NCBI RefSeq assembly: GCF_001421165.1
Contig: NZ_LMKB01000005.1
Coordinates: 64,287-128,286, forward strand
Length of the DNA: 64,000 bases
Origin: Frigoribacterium sp. Leaf8
GTDB lineage: Bacteria; Actinomycetota; Actinomycetes; Actinomycetales; Microbacteriaceae
Direction of reading: 5' to 3'
The notes beneath the pieces were generated by a model that was not told the DNA's origin, did not search any database, and saw nothing but the letters and a program-made list of their open reading frames with translations. Within the stretch, counting starts at the first letter, position 1, and each line of letters begins with the position of its first letter. Made by a program: the position numbers and the translations under genes. This document shows positions 57,003-64,000 of this stretch, in pieces.

Positions 57003-57914
57003 TTGACGAACACGTCGGATTTCGCTGCGGGACGCCTGCTGGTGGTCGCCTTCGAGGGCTGGAACGACGCCGGCGAGGCCGCCAGCGGCGTCGCGCGCAG
57101 CCTGGTCGAGACCCTCTCGCTCGAACCGGTGGCCGAACTCGACGGCGAACGGTACATCGACTACCAGTTCAACCGCCCGCAGGTGGGGCTCGACGACGAC
57201 GGGGTGCGAACCCTCGTGTGGCCGCGCATCCAGCTGCACGCGGCCGCCGACGCCGCGACGGTCCTCCCCCGCGACCCGTCGTCGCCCACCACCGAGGTGC
57301 TCGTGCTGCTCGGTGCCGAACCGTCGCGGAGCTGGCGCGGCTTCGCCGCCGAGATCGTCGACCTGATCGACGTGCACGACGTCACGGGCGTGGTGTTCCT
57401 CGGAGCCATGCTCGCCGACGTCCCCCACACGCGGCCCATCTCGGTCTTCGTCAGCAGCGAGAACGAGGCCGTCCGCGACGAGTACACCCTCGAGCGCAGC
57501 ACCTACGAGGGGCCGGTGGGCATCTTGTCGGTCCTCGCCGACGCCGTCGAGGCCGCGGGCGTGCCGACCCTGTCGATCTGGGCCTCCGTCCCCCACTACG
57601 TCCACAACGCCCCGTCGCCCAAGGCGACGCTCGCGCTCATCGAGAAGCTCGACGAGCTCTCGGGCGTGACGATCCCCCGCGGCGAGCTCGCCGCCGAGTC
57701 GACGGCCTGGGAGTCCGGCATCGACGCCCTCGCCGCCGACGACGAGGACATGGCGGGCTACATCGAGCAGCTCGAGCAGGCCCGCGACACGGTGGACAGC
57801 CCCGAGGCGAGCGGTGAGGCCATCGCGCAGGAGTTCGAACGGTACCTCCGTCGTCGCGACGGCAAGGGCGGGGACGGACGACCGGACGACCCGCGGTACC
57901 CCCCGGTCCCCTGA
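57003..57914 (+). CDS. PAC2-family protein
   Basis: A 303-residue protein of the PAC2 (proteasome assembly chaperone 2-like) family, whose bacterial role is undefined. Typical segments are VVAFEGWNDAGEAASGVARSL near residue 14, VLLGAEPSRSWRGFA near 99 and SIWASVPHYVHNAPSPKATLALI near 194. Mycobacterial homologue Rv2125 lies in the same neighbourhood. The TTG start has GAGGA 6 nt upstream. TATCGT at 56951-56956 may be its -10 box. Confidence 0.85.
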   Translation: MTNTSDFAAGRLLVVAFEGWNDAGEAASGVARSLVETLSLEPVAELDGERYIDYQFNRPQVGLDDDGVRTLVWPRIQLHAAADAATVLPRDPSSPTTEVLVLLGAEPSRSWRGFAAEIVDLIDVHDVTGVVFLGAMLADVPHTRPISVFVSSENEAVRDEYTLERSTYEGPVGILSVLADAVEAAGVPTLSIWASVPHYVHNAPSPKATLALIEKLDELSGVTIPRGELAAESTAWESGIDALAADDEDMAGYIEQLEQARDTVDSPEASGEAIAQEFERYLRRRDGKGGDGRPDDPRYPPVP

Positions 57915-57949
57915 CCGGTCCGCTGGCGACCCGTCAGGAGGGGCGGGGT

Positions 57950-57970
57950 GGGGCCCGATACGACGGCCCC
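57950..57970. terminator. Weak hairpin between convergent PAC2 and response-regulator genes
   Basis: GGGGCC (57950-57955) pairs with GGCCCC (57965-57970) across a 9-nt loop in the 58-nt gap. Short stem and no U-tract, so only a weak candidate. Confidence 0.3.
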
Positions 57971-57972
57971 GG

Positions 57973-58668
57973 TCAGGTGGCGGGCCCGCCCGGGACCGCG
58001 ACGCCGTTCTCGTAGGCGAACACCACGGCCGCCGTCCGGTCGCGGAGGCCGAGCTTGCCGAGCACGTTGGAGACGTGCGTCTTGACCGTGGCCTCGCCCA
58101 GGAACAGCCGGCGGGCGATCTCGGCGTTGGAGGCCCCCGAGGCCAACCGGTCGAGCACCTCTCGTTCGCGTTCGGTGAGGGTCGCCAGTGCGGGGCTGGG
58201 GACGACGACGCGCGTCGTCGCGGGGTCGCCCACGGCGCGTTCGACCACGGCCCGGGTGAGTTGGGGCGAGAGCAGGGCGTCTCCGCGGTGGACGACGGCG
58301 ATCGCCTCGATCAGGTCCTCGGGCGTGGCCGTCTTGAGCAGGAAGCCGCTCGCCCCCGCCTGCAGGGCCCGGAAGACGTAGTCGTCCCGGCCGAACGTCG
58401 TCAGGACGAGGACCGCCGGGCCGCCCCCGGGTGACTGCGCGAGGATGCGACGCGTGGCCTCGAGTCCGTCGAGGACGGGCATCTCGATGTCCATGACGAC
58501 GACGTCGGGGCGGAGCCGCCGGACGAGGTCGACGGCCTCGAGCCCGTCGCAGGCCTCGCCGACGACGCGGACGTCGGGTGCGGTGTCGAGGATGATGCGG
58601 AAACCCGTGCGGACGAGGTCCTGGTCGTCGACGAGCAGGACGGAGACGGGGGCGGTCGTGTCGGTCAT
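57973..58668 (-). CDS. NarL/LuxR-family response regulator
   Basis: A 231-residue DNA-binding response regulator. The receiver domain has acidic D14 and D15 and phospho-acceptor D60 (VVVMDIEMP), with the conserved Thr and Lys in LTTFGRDD and LKTATPED. A LuxR-type HTH (LTEREREVLDRLASGASNAEIA and VKTHVSNVLGKLGLRDR) is at about 165-225. It starts in ATGA overlap with the sensor kinase, so the two form an operon and a two-component pair. Target genes and stimulus are unknown. Confidence 0.93.
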   Translation of the reverse strand: MTDTTAPVSVLLVDDQDLVRTGFRIILDTAPDVRVVGEACDGLEAVDLVRRLRPDVVVMDIEMPVLDGLEATRRILAQSPGGGPAVLVLTTFGRDDYVFRALQAGASGFLLKTATPEDLIEAIAVVHRGDALLSPQLTRAVVERAVGDPATTRVVVPSPALATLTEREREVLDRLASGASNAEIARRLFLGEATVKTHVSNVLGKLGLRDRTAAVVFAYENGVAVPGGPAT

Positions 58669-60011
58669 GGTCTCTCGGAGGGGTCGGCGGCGGTGACGTG
58701 GTCGAGGGGGCGGGCGTCGGCGCAGGCGTTCACGGGCAGGACCGCGCACACCCGGTAGCCCCCGCGCGGGCGGGGGCCTAGCTGGAGCTCGCCCCCGTGC
58801 AGGTCGACCCTCTCGCGCATGCCCCGCTGGCCCAGTCCGGGGCCGGTCGCCGTCGATCCCAGCGGGATACCCGCGCCGGGATAGGGCATGGGGCCGGGAC
58901 GACCGTCGTCGACGACCTCGACCTCGATCGTCCGGTCGCCGTAGCGGAGGTGCACCTCGGCGAGGGAGGCGTTGCCGTGCTTGAGGGTGTTGGTCAGGGC
59001 CTCCTGGGTGATGCGGTACAGGGTGACCCCGATGCTCTCGGGGACGTCGCGGGCGTCGCCGTGCACCGAGAACCGGACCTCGAGGCCCAGAGCTCGCGTG
59101 TCGGCCATCAGTTCGGGCAGGGCGCCGAGGCCCGAGGGGCCGGACCCGGCCTCGCCGTCCCGCGACCGCAGGACGGACAGCAGGCGGTCCAACTCGTCGA
59201 TGGTCGTCCGCGCCGTGCCCTCGACGGCCGAGAGGGCGCCTCGTGCGATGTCGGGCCGGTCGAGCGTCCGCCGGGCGGCGCCCGCCTGGATGCCGATGAC
59301 GGCCACGTGGTGGGCGACCACGTCGTGCAGCTCGCGGGCGAGGCGGGTGCGTTCTTCGTTGATGGCCCGATCGGCGACGAGCTCGTGGGCTGCGCGCAGC
59401 TCGACCCCCGTGCGTTCGAGGGCGTGGAGCCGGGTGGCCGACACGCGGGCCGCCCGGCCGAAAGCGATGGCCGTGACGAGGACGATGCCGTTCGACACGA
59501 GCGTGTAGGCGATCGTGGCGAGGGTCACGGGGTCGGGTGCCTCGGCGTCGGACACGTAGACGGAGCGCAGCCACACGCCGAGCCAGACGAACATGACCGC
59601 GGTCACGACGACGCTGACGACGAGCGCACGGGCGCGCCGGGCGGCCCAGGCGTTCGCGGTGAAGATGACCACGAACTCGACGATCGACGGGGTGAGGGTG
59701 TCGGGGTAGCCCCTCAGCTGGGCGGCCAGGAACACGGCCGACACGACGACGAGGACGGCCACGGGACGCTGCCGTCGGAAGGCGAGCGGGGCGCAGAGGC
59801 CCAGGAGCCACAGCACGCTCTCGAGGGTCGAGGGCGAACCCGCCCCGTCGGCGTCCTCGACGATGACGGCGCTGAGCCAGAGCGTGACGAGGCCGAGCGC
59901 CGCGGTGAGGGCGGTGATCCAGAGGTCGACGCGGGTGTCGCGTCGGGTGAGCGGCCGGCGGGCGTCGCCCGGCGTCGCGGCCGGGGCCGGGGCGGTCGTC
60001 GACGTCTCCAC
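58665..60011 (-). CDS. Sensor histidine kinase (HisKA_3/DesK-NarX type)
   Basis: A 448-residue membrane kinase. Six predicted hydrophobic segments fill about residues 30-185 with no obvious extracellular ligand domain. The dimerisation domain has the phosphorylated His of LARELHDVVAHH at about 229. The ATPase domain has NTLKHGNAS (N-box) and GLGQRGMRER (G-box). Several starts are possible; GTG at 60011 is preferred because TACGAT ends 7 nt upstream, with ATG at 60020 as alternative. Confidence 0.92.
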   Translation of the reverse strand: METSTTAPAPAATPGDARRPLTRRDTRVDLWITALTAALGLVTLWLSAVIVEDADGAGSPSTLESVLWLLGLCAPLAFRRQRPVAVLVVVSAVFLAAQLRGYPDTLTPSIVEFVVIFTANAWAARRARALVVSVVVTAVMFVWLGVWLRSVYVSDAEAPDPVTLATIAYTLVSNGIVLVTAIAFGRAARVSATRLHALERTGVELRAAHELVADRAINEERTRLARELHDVVAHHVAVIGIQAGAARRTLDRPDIARGALSAVEGTARTTIDELDRLLSVLRSRDGEAGSGPSGLGALPELMADTRALGLEVRFSVHGDARDVPESIGVTLYRITQEALTNTLKHGNASLAEVHLRYGDRTIEVEVVDDGRPGPMPYPGAGIPLGSTATGPGLGQRGMRERVDLHGGELQLGPRPRGGYRVCAVLPVNACADARPLDHVTAADPSERP

Positions 60012-60018
60012 GCCGACC

Positions 60019-60024
60019 ATCGTA
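60019..60024 (-). promoter_or_regulatory. Candidate -10 box for the two-component operon
   Basis: TACGAT on the minus strand is 7 nt before the GTG at 60011 in the kinase frame. It would give a leaderless mRNA and excludes the in-box ATG (60020). Confidence 0.35.
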
Positions 60025-60141
60025 GGGCAGACGGGCGTGCTGATTGAGGAAGACTCATGCATGCGCATGGAGAACGGGATGGACGACCCGTTTCGTCCGG
60101 GTGACGGGGCGGACCGATCGCCTCGGCGCCGTCGGCGGCGT

Positions 60142-61404
60142 TCAGGCGCGCAGGTCGATGCCCAACAGCGCCTGCACGGCGTCGACGTCGACCTCGGACG
60201 GGGCCGTTCCCCGGGCCACGACGGCGTCGACGGCGTCGAGGGCCGAGGGCGTGTCGAGGTCGTCCGCGAGCGACGAGCGCAGGCCGACGACCAACGGGGT
60301 GGGGGCCGGGACCGGCACCGCGCCTCCTGCTCTCGTGGCGGCCCAGGCGAGCCAGCGCTCGAGCCGTCGTTCGGCGGTGACGAGGTCGGCGTCGAACCAC
60401 TCCCAGTCGGAGCGGTAGTGGTGCGCCAGGAGGGCGAGCCGGACGGCGCGGGGGTCGCGGCCCGCGGCGACGAGCTCGCTGACCTTCACGAGGTTGCCGA
60501 GCGACTTGCTCATCTTCTCGCCCTGGTAGCCGACCATCCCGGTGTGCGTGTGGTGGACGGCGTAGGGGCGGCCGGTGAGGGCCGTGCCGTGCGCCGTGCT
60601 CATCTCGTGGTGCGGGAACACCAGGTCGCTCCCGCCGCCGTTGACGGTGACGGGCACGTCGAGGTGCTGCTGGGCGATGACGGTGCACTCGATGTGCCAA
60701 CCGGGTCGGCCGGCGCCCACGGTGGTGGGCCACGACGGCTCGTCGTCGCGGGCCGCGCGCCAGAGCAGCGGGTCGAGGGGGTCGCGCTTGCCGGCGCGAT
60801 CGGGGTCGCCGCCGCGCTCGGCGAAGAACCGGGCCATCGTCTCGGCGTCGTAGCGACTCTCGAGCCCCAGGTGCCAGTCGGTGTCGCGTTCGGCGGCCCG
60901 GACGTCGAAGTACAGGTCGTCGCCGGCGGTCGAGGCATCGGTGGGCACGGGGTACGCGAGACCCCGGTCGAGGAGGCGCGCCACGGCGTCGGCGACGTCG
61001 GTCACCACCTCGGTCACCGCGACGTAGTGCGTCGGCGGCACCACGGCCAGGTGCTGCATGTCGCTGCGGAAGAGGTCGGTCTGGCCGTCCGCGAGCTCCC
61101 GCCAGTCGACGCCGGTGGCCGTCGCCCGCTCGAGCAGCGGGTCGTCGACGTCGGTCGTGTTCTGCGCGTAGACCACCTCGACCCCGGCGTCGCGCCAGAC
61201 GCGCAGCAGGGTGTCGAAGGCCAGGTAGGTCGACGCGTGACCCAGGTGGGTGGCGTCGTACGGCGTGATGCCGCACACGTAGAGACCGGCCCGCGACCCG
61301 TCGACCTCGGTCGGGTGCACCGTGCCGGTCGACGTGTCGTGGAGCGCCGGGAGGTCTCCCAGGCCCGGGAGGCGCGGGACGTCGGGTTCTGCCCAGGACC
61401 TCAT
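60142..61404 (-). CDS. mshC: Cysteine:1D-myo-inosityl glucosaminide ligase MshC
   Basis: ATP-dependent ligase that adds cysteine to GlcN-inositol in mycothiol synthesis. It is a cysteinyl-tRNA synthetase paralogue (420 residues) without the tRNA-binding domain. The HIGH-type motif appears as TPYDATHLGHAS near residue 48, zinc-site residues include YVCGIT and GWHIECTVIA, and the KMSKS loop is GEKMSKSLGN. Its presence implies the organism makes mycothiol. It overlaps uppP in ATGA, as in other Actinobacteria. Confidence 0.95.
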   Translation of the reverse strand: MRSWAEPDVPRLPGLGDLPALHDTSTGTVHPTEVDGSRAGLYVCGITPYDATHLGHASTYLAFDTLLRVWRDAGVEVVYAQNTTDVDDPLLERATATGVDWRELADGQTDLFRSDMQHLAVVPPTHYVAVTEVVTDVADAVARLLDRGLAYPVPTDASTAGDDLYFDVRAAERDTDWHLGLESRYDAETMARFFAERGGDPDRAGKRDPLDPLLWRAARDDEPSWPTTVGAGRPGWHIECTVIAQQHLDVPVTVNGGGSDLVFPHHEMSTAHGTALTGRPYAVHHTHTGMVGYQGEKMSKSLGNLVKVSELVAAGRDPRAVRLALLAHHYRSDWEWFDADLVTAERRLERWLAWAATRAGGAVPVPAPTPLVVGLRSSLADDLDTPSALDAVDAVVARGTAPSEVDVDAVQALLGIDLRA

Positions 61405-62243
61405 GCGGCCACCACGCCCGTGCCGAGCAGGACGAGCAGGACGACGCCGAGCACGATGCGGTAGGCCACGAACGGGGCGAAGCTGCGGCGCGAGATGTAG
61501 TTCATGAAGAACGCGATGACGACGAAGCCGACGACGAACGCGACGACCGTGGCGGCCAGGGTCTCGCCCAGCGAGTAGGGCCCGGGGTCGCTGAAGCTCT
61601 GGACGAGTTCGTAGAGACCGCTGCCGAAGACGGCGGGCACGGCGAGCAGGAACGAGAACCGGGCGGCGGCGGGACGCGTGTAGCCGAGTGCGAGTGCCGT
61701 GGTCGTCGTGGCACCCGACCGCGAGACGCCGGGGAAGAGCGCCAGCACCTGGGCGACGCCGACGGCGATGCCGTGGCCGTAGCGCATGTCCTCGAAGCGC
61801 TCGGTCTTCTTGCCGAGACGATCGGCCAGTCCGAGAAGGACGCCGAACACGATCAGGACGATCGCCACGATCCAGAGCGAGCGGAACACCGTGCGGATGT
61901 ACTCCTGGGCGACGTACCCCACGAGCACGATCGGGACGGTGCCGATGATGACGAGCCAGCCCATGCGGACGTCGGGGTCGGTGCGGGGGATCTTGCCGGT
62001 CACGCCCGCGAACCAGCGCGAGACGATGCGGGTGATGTCGCGCCGGAAGTAGATGACGACCGCGAGCTCGGTGCCGAGCTGCGTGATCGCCGTGAAGGTG
62101 GCGCCCGGGTCGAACTCGGCCGCCGCCCCGGGATCGCTGAAGAACAGGCCGACGAGCCGCAGGTGGGCGCTCGACGAGACGGGGAGGAACTCCGTGAGGC
62201 CCTGGACGAGGCCGAGCAGGAGTGCCTGGAGGAGATGCTCCAC
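61401..62243 (-). CDS. uppP: Undecaprenyl-diphosphatase UppP (BacA)
   Basis: Membrane phosphatase that regenerates undecaprenyl phosphate, the lipid carrier used by MraY and MurG; it also gives bacitracin resistance. The 280-residue protein has eight hydrophobic segments and the active-site motifs QGLTEFLPVSSSAHL near residue 14 and PGVSRSGAT near 171. The GTG start at 62243 is chosen because AAGGGT lies 9 nt upstream and the family begins here. It is operonic with the M20 gene (28 nt upstream) and mshC. Confidence 0.95.
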   Translation of the reverse strand: MEHLLQALLLGLVQGLTEFLPVSSSAHLRLVGLFFSDPGAAAEFDPGATFTAITQLGTELAVVIYFRRDITRIVSRWFAGVTGKIPRTDPDVRMGWLVIIGTVPIVLVGYVAQEYIRTVFRSLWIVAIVLIVFGVLLGLADRLGKKTERFEDMRYGHGIAVGVAQVLALFPGVSRSGATTTTALALGYTRPAAARFSFLLAVPAVFGSGLYELVQSFSDPGPYSLGETLAATVVAFVVGFVVIAFFMNYISRRSFAPFVAYRIVLGVVLLVLLGTGVVAA

Positions 62244-62271
62244 GCGGGTGACCCTTCTGGTGCGGGGGTTG

Positions 62272-63600
62272 CTAGTACGTCGACAACAAGTCCCGCAGGA
62301 CGCGACTGCCAAAGGATAGTGCGTCGAGCGGGACCCGTTCGTCGACGCCGTGGAACATGGCCGGGAAGTCCATGTCCTCGTCGAGCCGGAGCGGGGCGAA
62401 GCCGTACCCGGCGATGCCGAGCAGGCTGAGGGCCTTGTTGTCGGTGCCGCCCGAGAGCAGGTAGGGCAGGACGGGTGCTCCCGGGTCGTGCCGGTCGAGG
62501 GTGGCGGTGATGGCGTCCACCAGGGGCCCCGAGAAGGGCGTCTCGAGCCCGATGTCGGTGTGCATCGTCTCGATCTCGACGTCGTCGCCGATCAGGGCCC
62601 GGACCTCGGCGAGCACCGCCGCCTCCTGCCCCGGCATGCACCGGATGTCGACCAGGGCCTCGGCCGTGTCGGGCACGACGTTGTGCTTGTAGCCCGCCGT
62701 CAGCATCGTGGGGTTGGTCGTCGTGCGCAGCGAGCCGCGGATGAAGCCCTTGGCGGTGCCGGTGCGCAGGACCAGTTCGTCGGGTGCGACCTCGTGCACG
62801 TCGACGTCGAGGATGCGGGCCACCTCGCCCAGCAGGGCGGTCGTCGTGTCCGTCAGCACGATCGGCCACTGCTGGCGGCCGAGGACTGCCACCGCCTCGG
62901 CCAGGCGCGTCACGGCGTTCGCCTCGATCATCTGCGAGCCGTGGCCGGCGGTGCCCCGAGCCCTGAGCTTGATCCAGATCAGGGCCTTCTCGCCCGTCTG
63001 CAGCAGGTACGAGCGTCGACCGTCGATGAAGGTCGAGTAGCCACCGACCTCGCTGATCGCCTCGGTGGCGCCGTCGAACAACCCGGGGTGTTCCTTCACC
63101 AGGAAGTGCGAGCCGAGGACTCCCCCGGCCTCCTCGTCGGCGAGGAAGCCCAGCACGAGGTCGCGGGCCGGTCGTTCGCCCGCCCGCAGGATGTCGCCGA
63201 CGGCCGTCAGCATCATGGCGTCCATGTTCTTCATGTCGACGGCGCCGCGCCCCCAGAGCATGCCGTCGCGGACGACGCCGCCGAACGGGTCGACCGACCA
63301 GTTCGCGGGGTCGGCGGGCACGACGTCGAGATGGCCGTGCACCACCAGTCCGGGCTTCGCCGGCTCGGCGCCCTCGACCCGGGCGATCACGCTGACCCGG
63401 CCGGGTTCGGACTCGAACAGCTGCGGCTCGAGGCCGAGGTCGCGGAGGGCCGCCTCGACGTACTCGGCGGCATCCGCCTCGCCGTTCGACCGCCCACCGC
63501 CGTAGTTCGACGTGTCGAACCGGATGAGGTCGCGGGCGATGCGGGCCGTCTCGTCGAGCTCGGGCTCGGTCGGGCCGGTGCTCGTGGGGGTCGTCGTCAT
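62272..63600 (-). CDS. M20/M28-type metallopeptidase (carboxypeptidase-like)
   Basis: A 442-residue M20 zinc peptidase or amidohydrolase. Motifs are VVHGHLDVVPAD near residue 82, GRGAVDMKNMDAM near 112 and ADEEAGGVLGS near 148, with a lid domain in the middle. It resembles actinobacterial proteins with the C-terminal FHGVDERVPL and the DEE triad; substrate unknown. The ATG has TAGCGT 7 nt upstream and no ribosome binding site (leaderless). It heads the operon M20-uppP-mshC. Confidence 0.9.
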   Translation of the reverse strand: MTTTPTSTGPTEPELDETARIARDLIRFDTSNYGGGRSNGEADAAEYVEAALRDLGLEPQLFESEPGRVSVIARVEGAEPAKPGLVVHGHLDVVPADPANWSVDPFGGVVRDGMLWGRGAVDMKNMDAMMLTAVGDILRAGERPARDLVLGFLADEEAGGVLGSHFLVKEHPGLFDGATEAISEVGGYSTFIDGRRSYLLQTGEKALIWIKLRARGTAGHGSQMIEANAVTRLAEAVAVLGRQQWPIVLTDTTTALLGEVARILDVDVHEVAPDELVLRTGTAKGFIRGSLRTTTNPTMLTAGYKHNVVPDTAEALVDIRCMPGQEAAVLAEVRALIGDDVEIETMHTDIGLETPFSGPLVDAITATLDRHDPGAPVLPYLLSGGTDNKALSLLGIAGYGFAPLRLDEDMDFPAMFHGVDERVPLDALSFGSRVLRDLLSTY

Positions 63601-63607
63601 GCGCCCC

Positions 63608-63613
63608 ACGCTA
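63608..63613 (-). promoter_or_regulatory. Candidate -10 box for M20-uppP-mshC
   Basis: TAGCGT on the minus strand is 7 nt from the ATG at 63600, consistent with a leaderless mRNA heading the uppP-mshC operon. Confidence 0.45.
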
Positions 63614-63674
63614 CCTGCCGCGCCGCTCACGCCGACGGACGTGGCCGTGGTCACGAGGGCCCTCCGAGCCGTGC

Positions 63675-63680
63675 TAATCT
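63675..63680 (+). promoter_or_regulatory. Candidate -10 box for tRNA-Leu
   Basis: TAATCT is 29 nt upstream of the tRNA, allowing a short 5' leader to be removed by RNase P. A -35 is not obvious. Confidence 0.4.
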
Positions 63681-63709
63681 TTCGTGTCGGCTTCGGTCGG
63701 CACCATCCA

Positions 63710-63794
63710 GTCCGGGTGGCGGAAATGGCAGACGCGCTAGCTTGAGGTGCTAGTGCCCGTATAGGGCGTGGGGGTTCAAGTCCCCCCTCGGACA
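63710..63794 (+). tRNA. tRNA-Leu (anticodon GAG)
   Basis: Folds as a class II tRNA of 85 nt. The acceptor GTCCGGG (63710-63716) pairs with CTCGGAC (63787-63793) with one G-U; the discriminator is A63794. The anticodon stem CTAGC/GCTAG (63737-63741, 63749-63753) closes the loop TTGAGGT, giving anticodon GAG (63744-63746). A long variable arm (TGCCCGTATAGGGCG) and the T-loop GTTCAAG are present. CCA is not encoded. GAG reads CUC and CUU codons. Confidence 0.95.
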
Positions 63795-63864
63795 CTCGAA
63801 ACACTCTCTCTCCAGAGGCGTTTCACCAGATCTGTGTTGAGACAGATGCTTGTTCGCAAGCGAC

Positions 63865-63898
63865 GGAAGGCCCGCACACCCCGGTGTGCGGGCCTTCC
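63865..63898. terminator. Hairpin between tRNA-Leu and a convergent gene
   Basis: GGAAGGCCCGCACACC (63865-63880) and GGTGTGCGGGCCTTCC (63883-63898) form a 16-bp perfect repeat with a 2-nt centre. It lies between the tRNA and the stop of the minus-strand gene and can serve both. Confidence 0.75.
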
Positions 63899-63923
63899 TT
63901 GGTTCTCCGGCCTTCGTCGGTCG

Positions 63924-64000
63924 TCAGACCGCGCTGCCGGGGTTGCCGCTGGCGACGATCGAGCCGTTGATGCCCTGCGGGAAGAACCCGCCCTTGTCGA
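63924..64000 (-). CDS. 3' end of an unidentified gene, truncated by window edge
   Basis: The last 24 codons of a minus-strand gene are open to the edge and end at TGA (63924-63926). The peptide DKGGFFPQGINGSIVASG, then NPGSAV, is Gly/Asn/Ser-rich and has no recognisable motif. The terminator hairpin 26 nt downstream supports a real gene end. The product cannot be named from this fragment. Confidence 0.5.
   Translation of the reverse strand, partial: DKGGFFPQGINGSIVASGNPGSAV

Noticed and set aside
57003-57914. PAC2 protein as part of a proteasome
   Set aside because: PAC2-like proteins are present in bacteria without proteasomes, and no proteasome gene is in the window.
60142-61404. mshC as a cysteinyl-tRNA synthetase (cysS)
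   Set aside because: Lacks the C-terminal anticodon-binding domain and overlaps uppP as mshC does in other Actinobacteria.

Overview
This 64-kb window is ordinary chromosomal DNA from a high-G+C (about 70%) Gram-positive actinobacterium, most likely family Microbacteriaceae. The grounds are Wag31/DivIVA, SepF, RbpA, DUF3043, PafB/PafC, the mycothiol ligase MshC, an actinobacterial CtaF (subunit IV) and a two-haem QcrC. GTG and TTG starts are frequent, ATGA/GTGA overlaps couple many genes, and -10 boxes of TAnnnT type lie just upstream of start codons. The genus cannot be fixed from the sequence alone. I see no phage, plasmid, CRISPR, intact insertion sequence or rRNA.

Layout. 1-14.2 kb (+): the division and cell-wall (dcw) cluster murF(partial)-mraY-murD-ftsW-murG-murC-ftsQ-ftsZ-ylmE-sepF-yggT-wag31, then lspA and an rluD-type pseudouridine synthase. 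14.2-24 kb: dnaE, a flavin reductase, hisD, nrdR-pyrD, a DUF3043 membrane protein, an M20 peptidase and erpA. 24-33 kb: the aerobic respiratory chain, with ctaC-ctaD-ctaF (+) converging on ctaE-qcrC-qcrA-qcrB (-). Between the two operons lies a 1.36-kb island with no credible gene. 33-39 kb: trpD, then glpF-glpK (-) divergent from dhaK-dhaL-dhaM (+), with a 14-bp palindrome between them. 39-42 kb (-): a folate operon (hypothetical gene, folE, a FolP2-like folP, a RibD-type reductase). 42-48 kb: SDR and Nudix (-); NfeD, SPFH and GDPD (+); rbpA; lnt (-).

48-57 kb (-) carries helY, tatC, tatA, pafC, pafB, an FKBP lipoprotein, trmI and a HAD phosphatase. This is the usual actinobacterial proteasome neighbourhood, but mpa/arc, dop, pup, prcBA and pafA are absent from it. 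57-64 kb: a PAC2 protein, a NarL-type two-component pair, the operon M20 peptidase-uppP-mshC, tRNA-Leu(GAG) and the 3' end of an unidentified gene.

How the parts work together: MraY, MurD, MurF, MurG, MurC, FtsW and UppP form the lipid II cycle, and FtsZ, FtsQ, SepF and Wag31 place and build the septum and pole. LspA and Lnt mature lipoproteins such as CtaC and the FKBP protein. QcrCAB and CtaCDEF form the bc1-aa3 supercomplex. GlpF/GlpK and DhaKLM feed glycerol and dihydroxyacetone into glycolysis.

I found no clearly undescribed biological system. The best leads are the missing proteasome core between conserved neighbours, a FolP2-like protein in a folate operon, ten genes with signatures of leaderless mRNAs, the palindrome between glpF and dhaK, a hairpin overlapping the ftsZ leader, an SDR without the usual YxxxK, and the gene-poor island.
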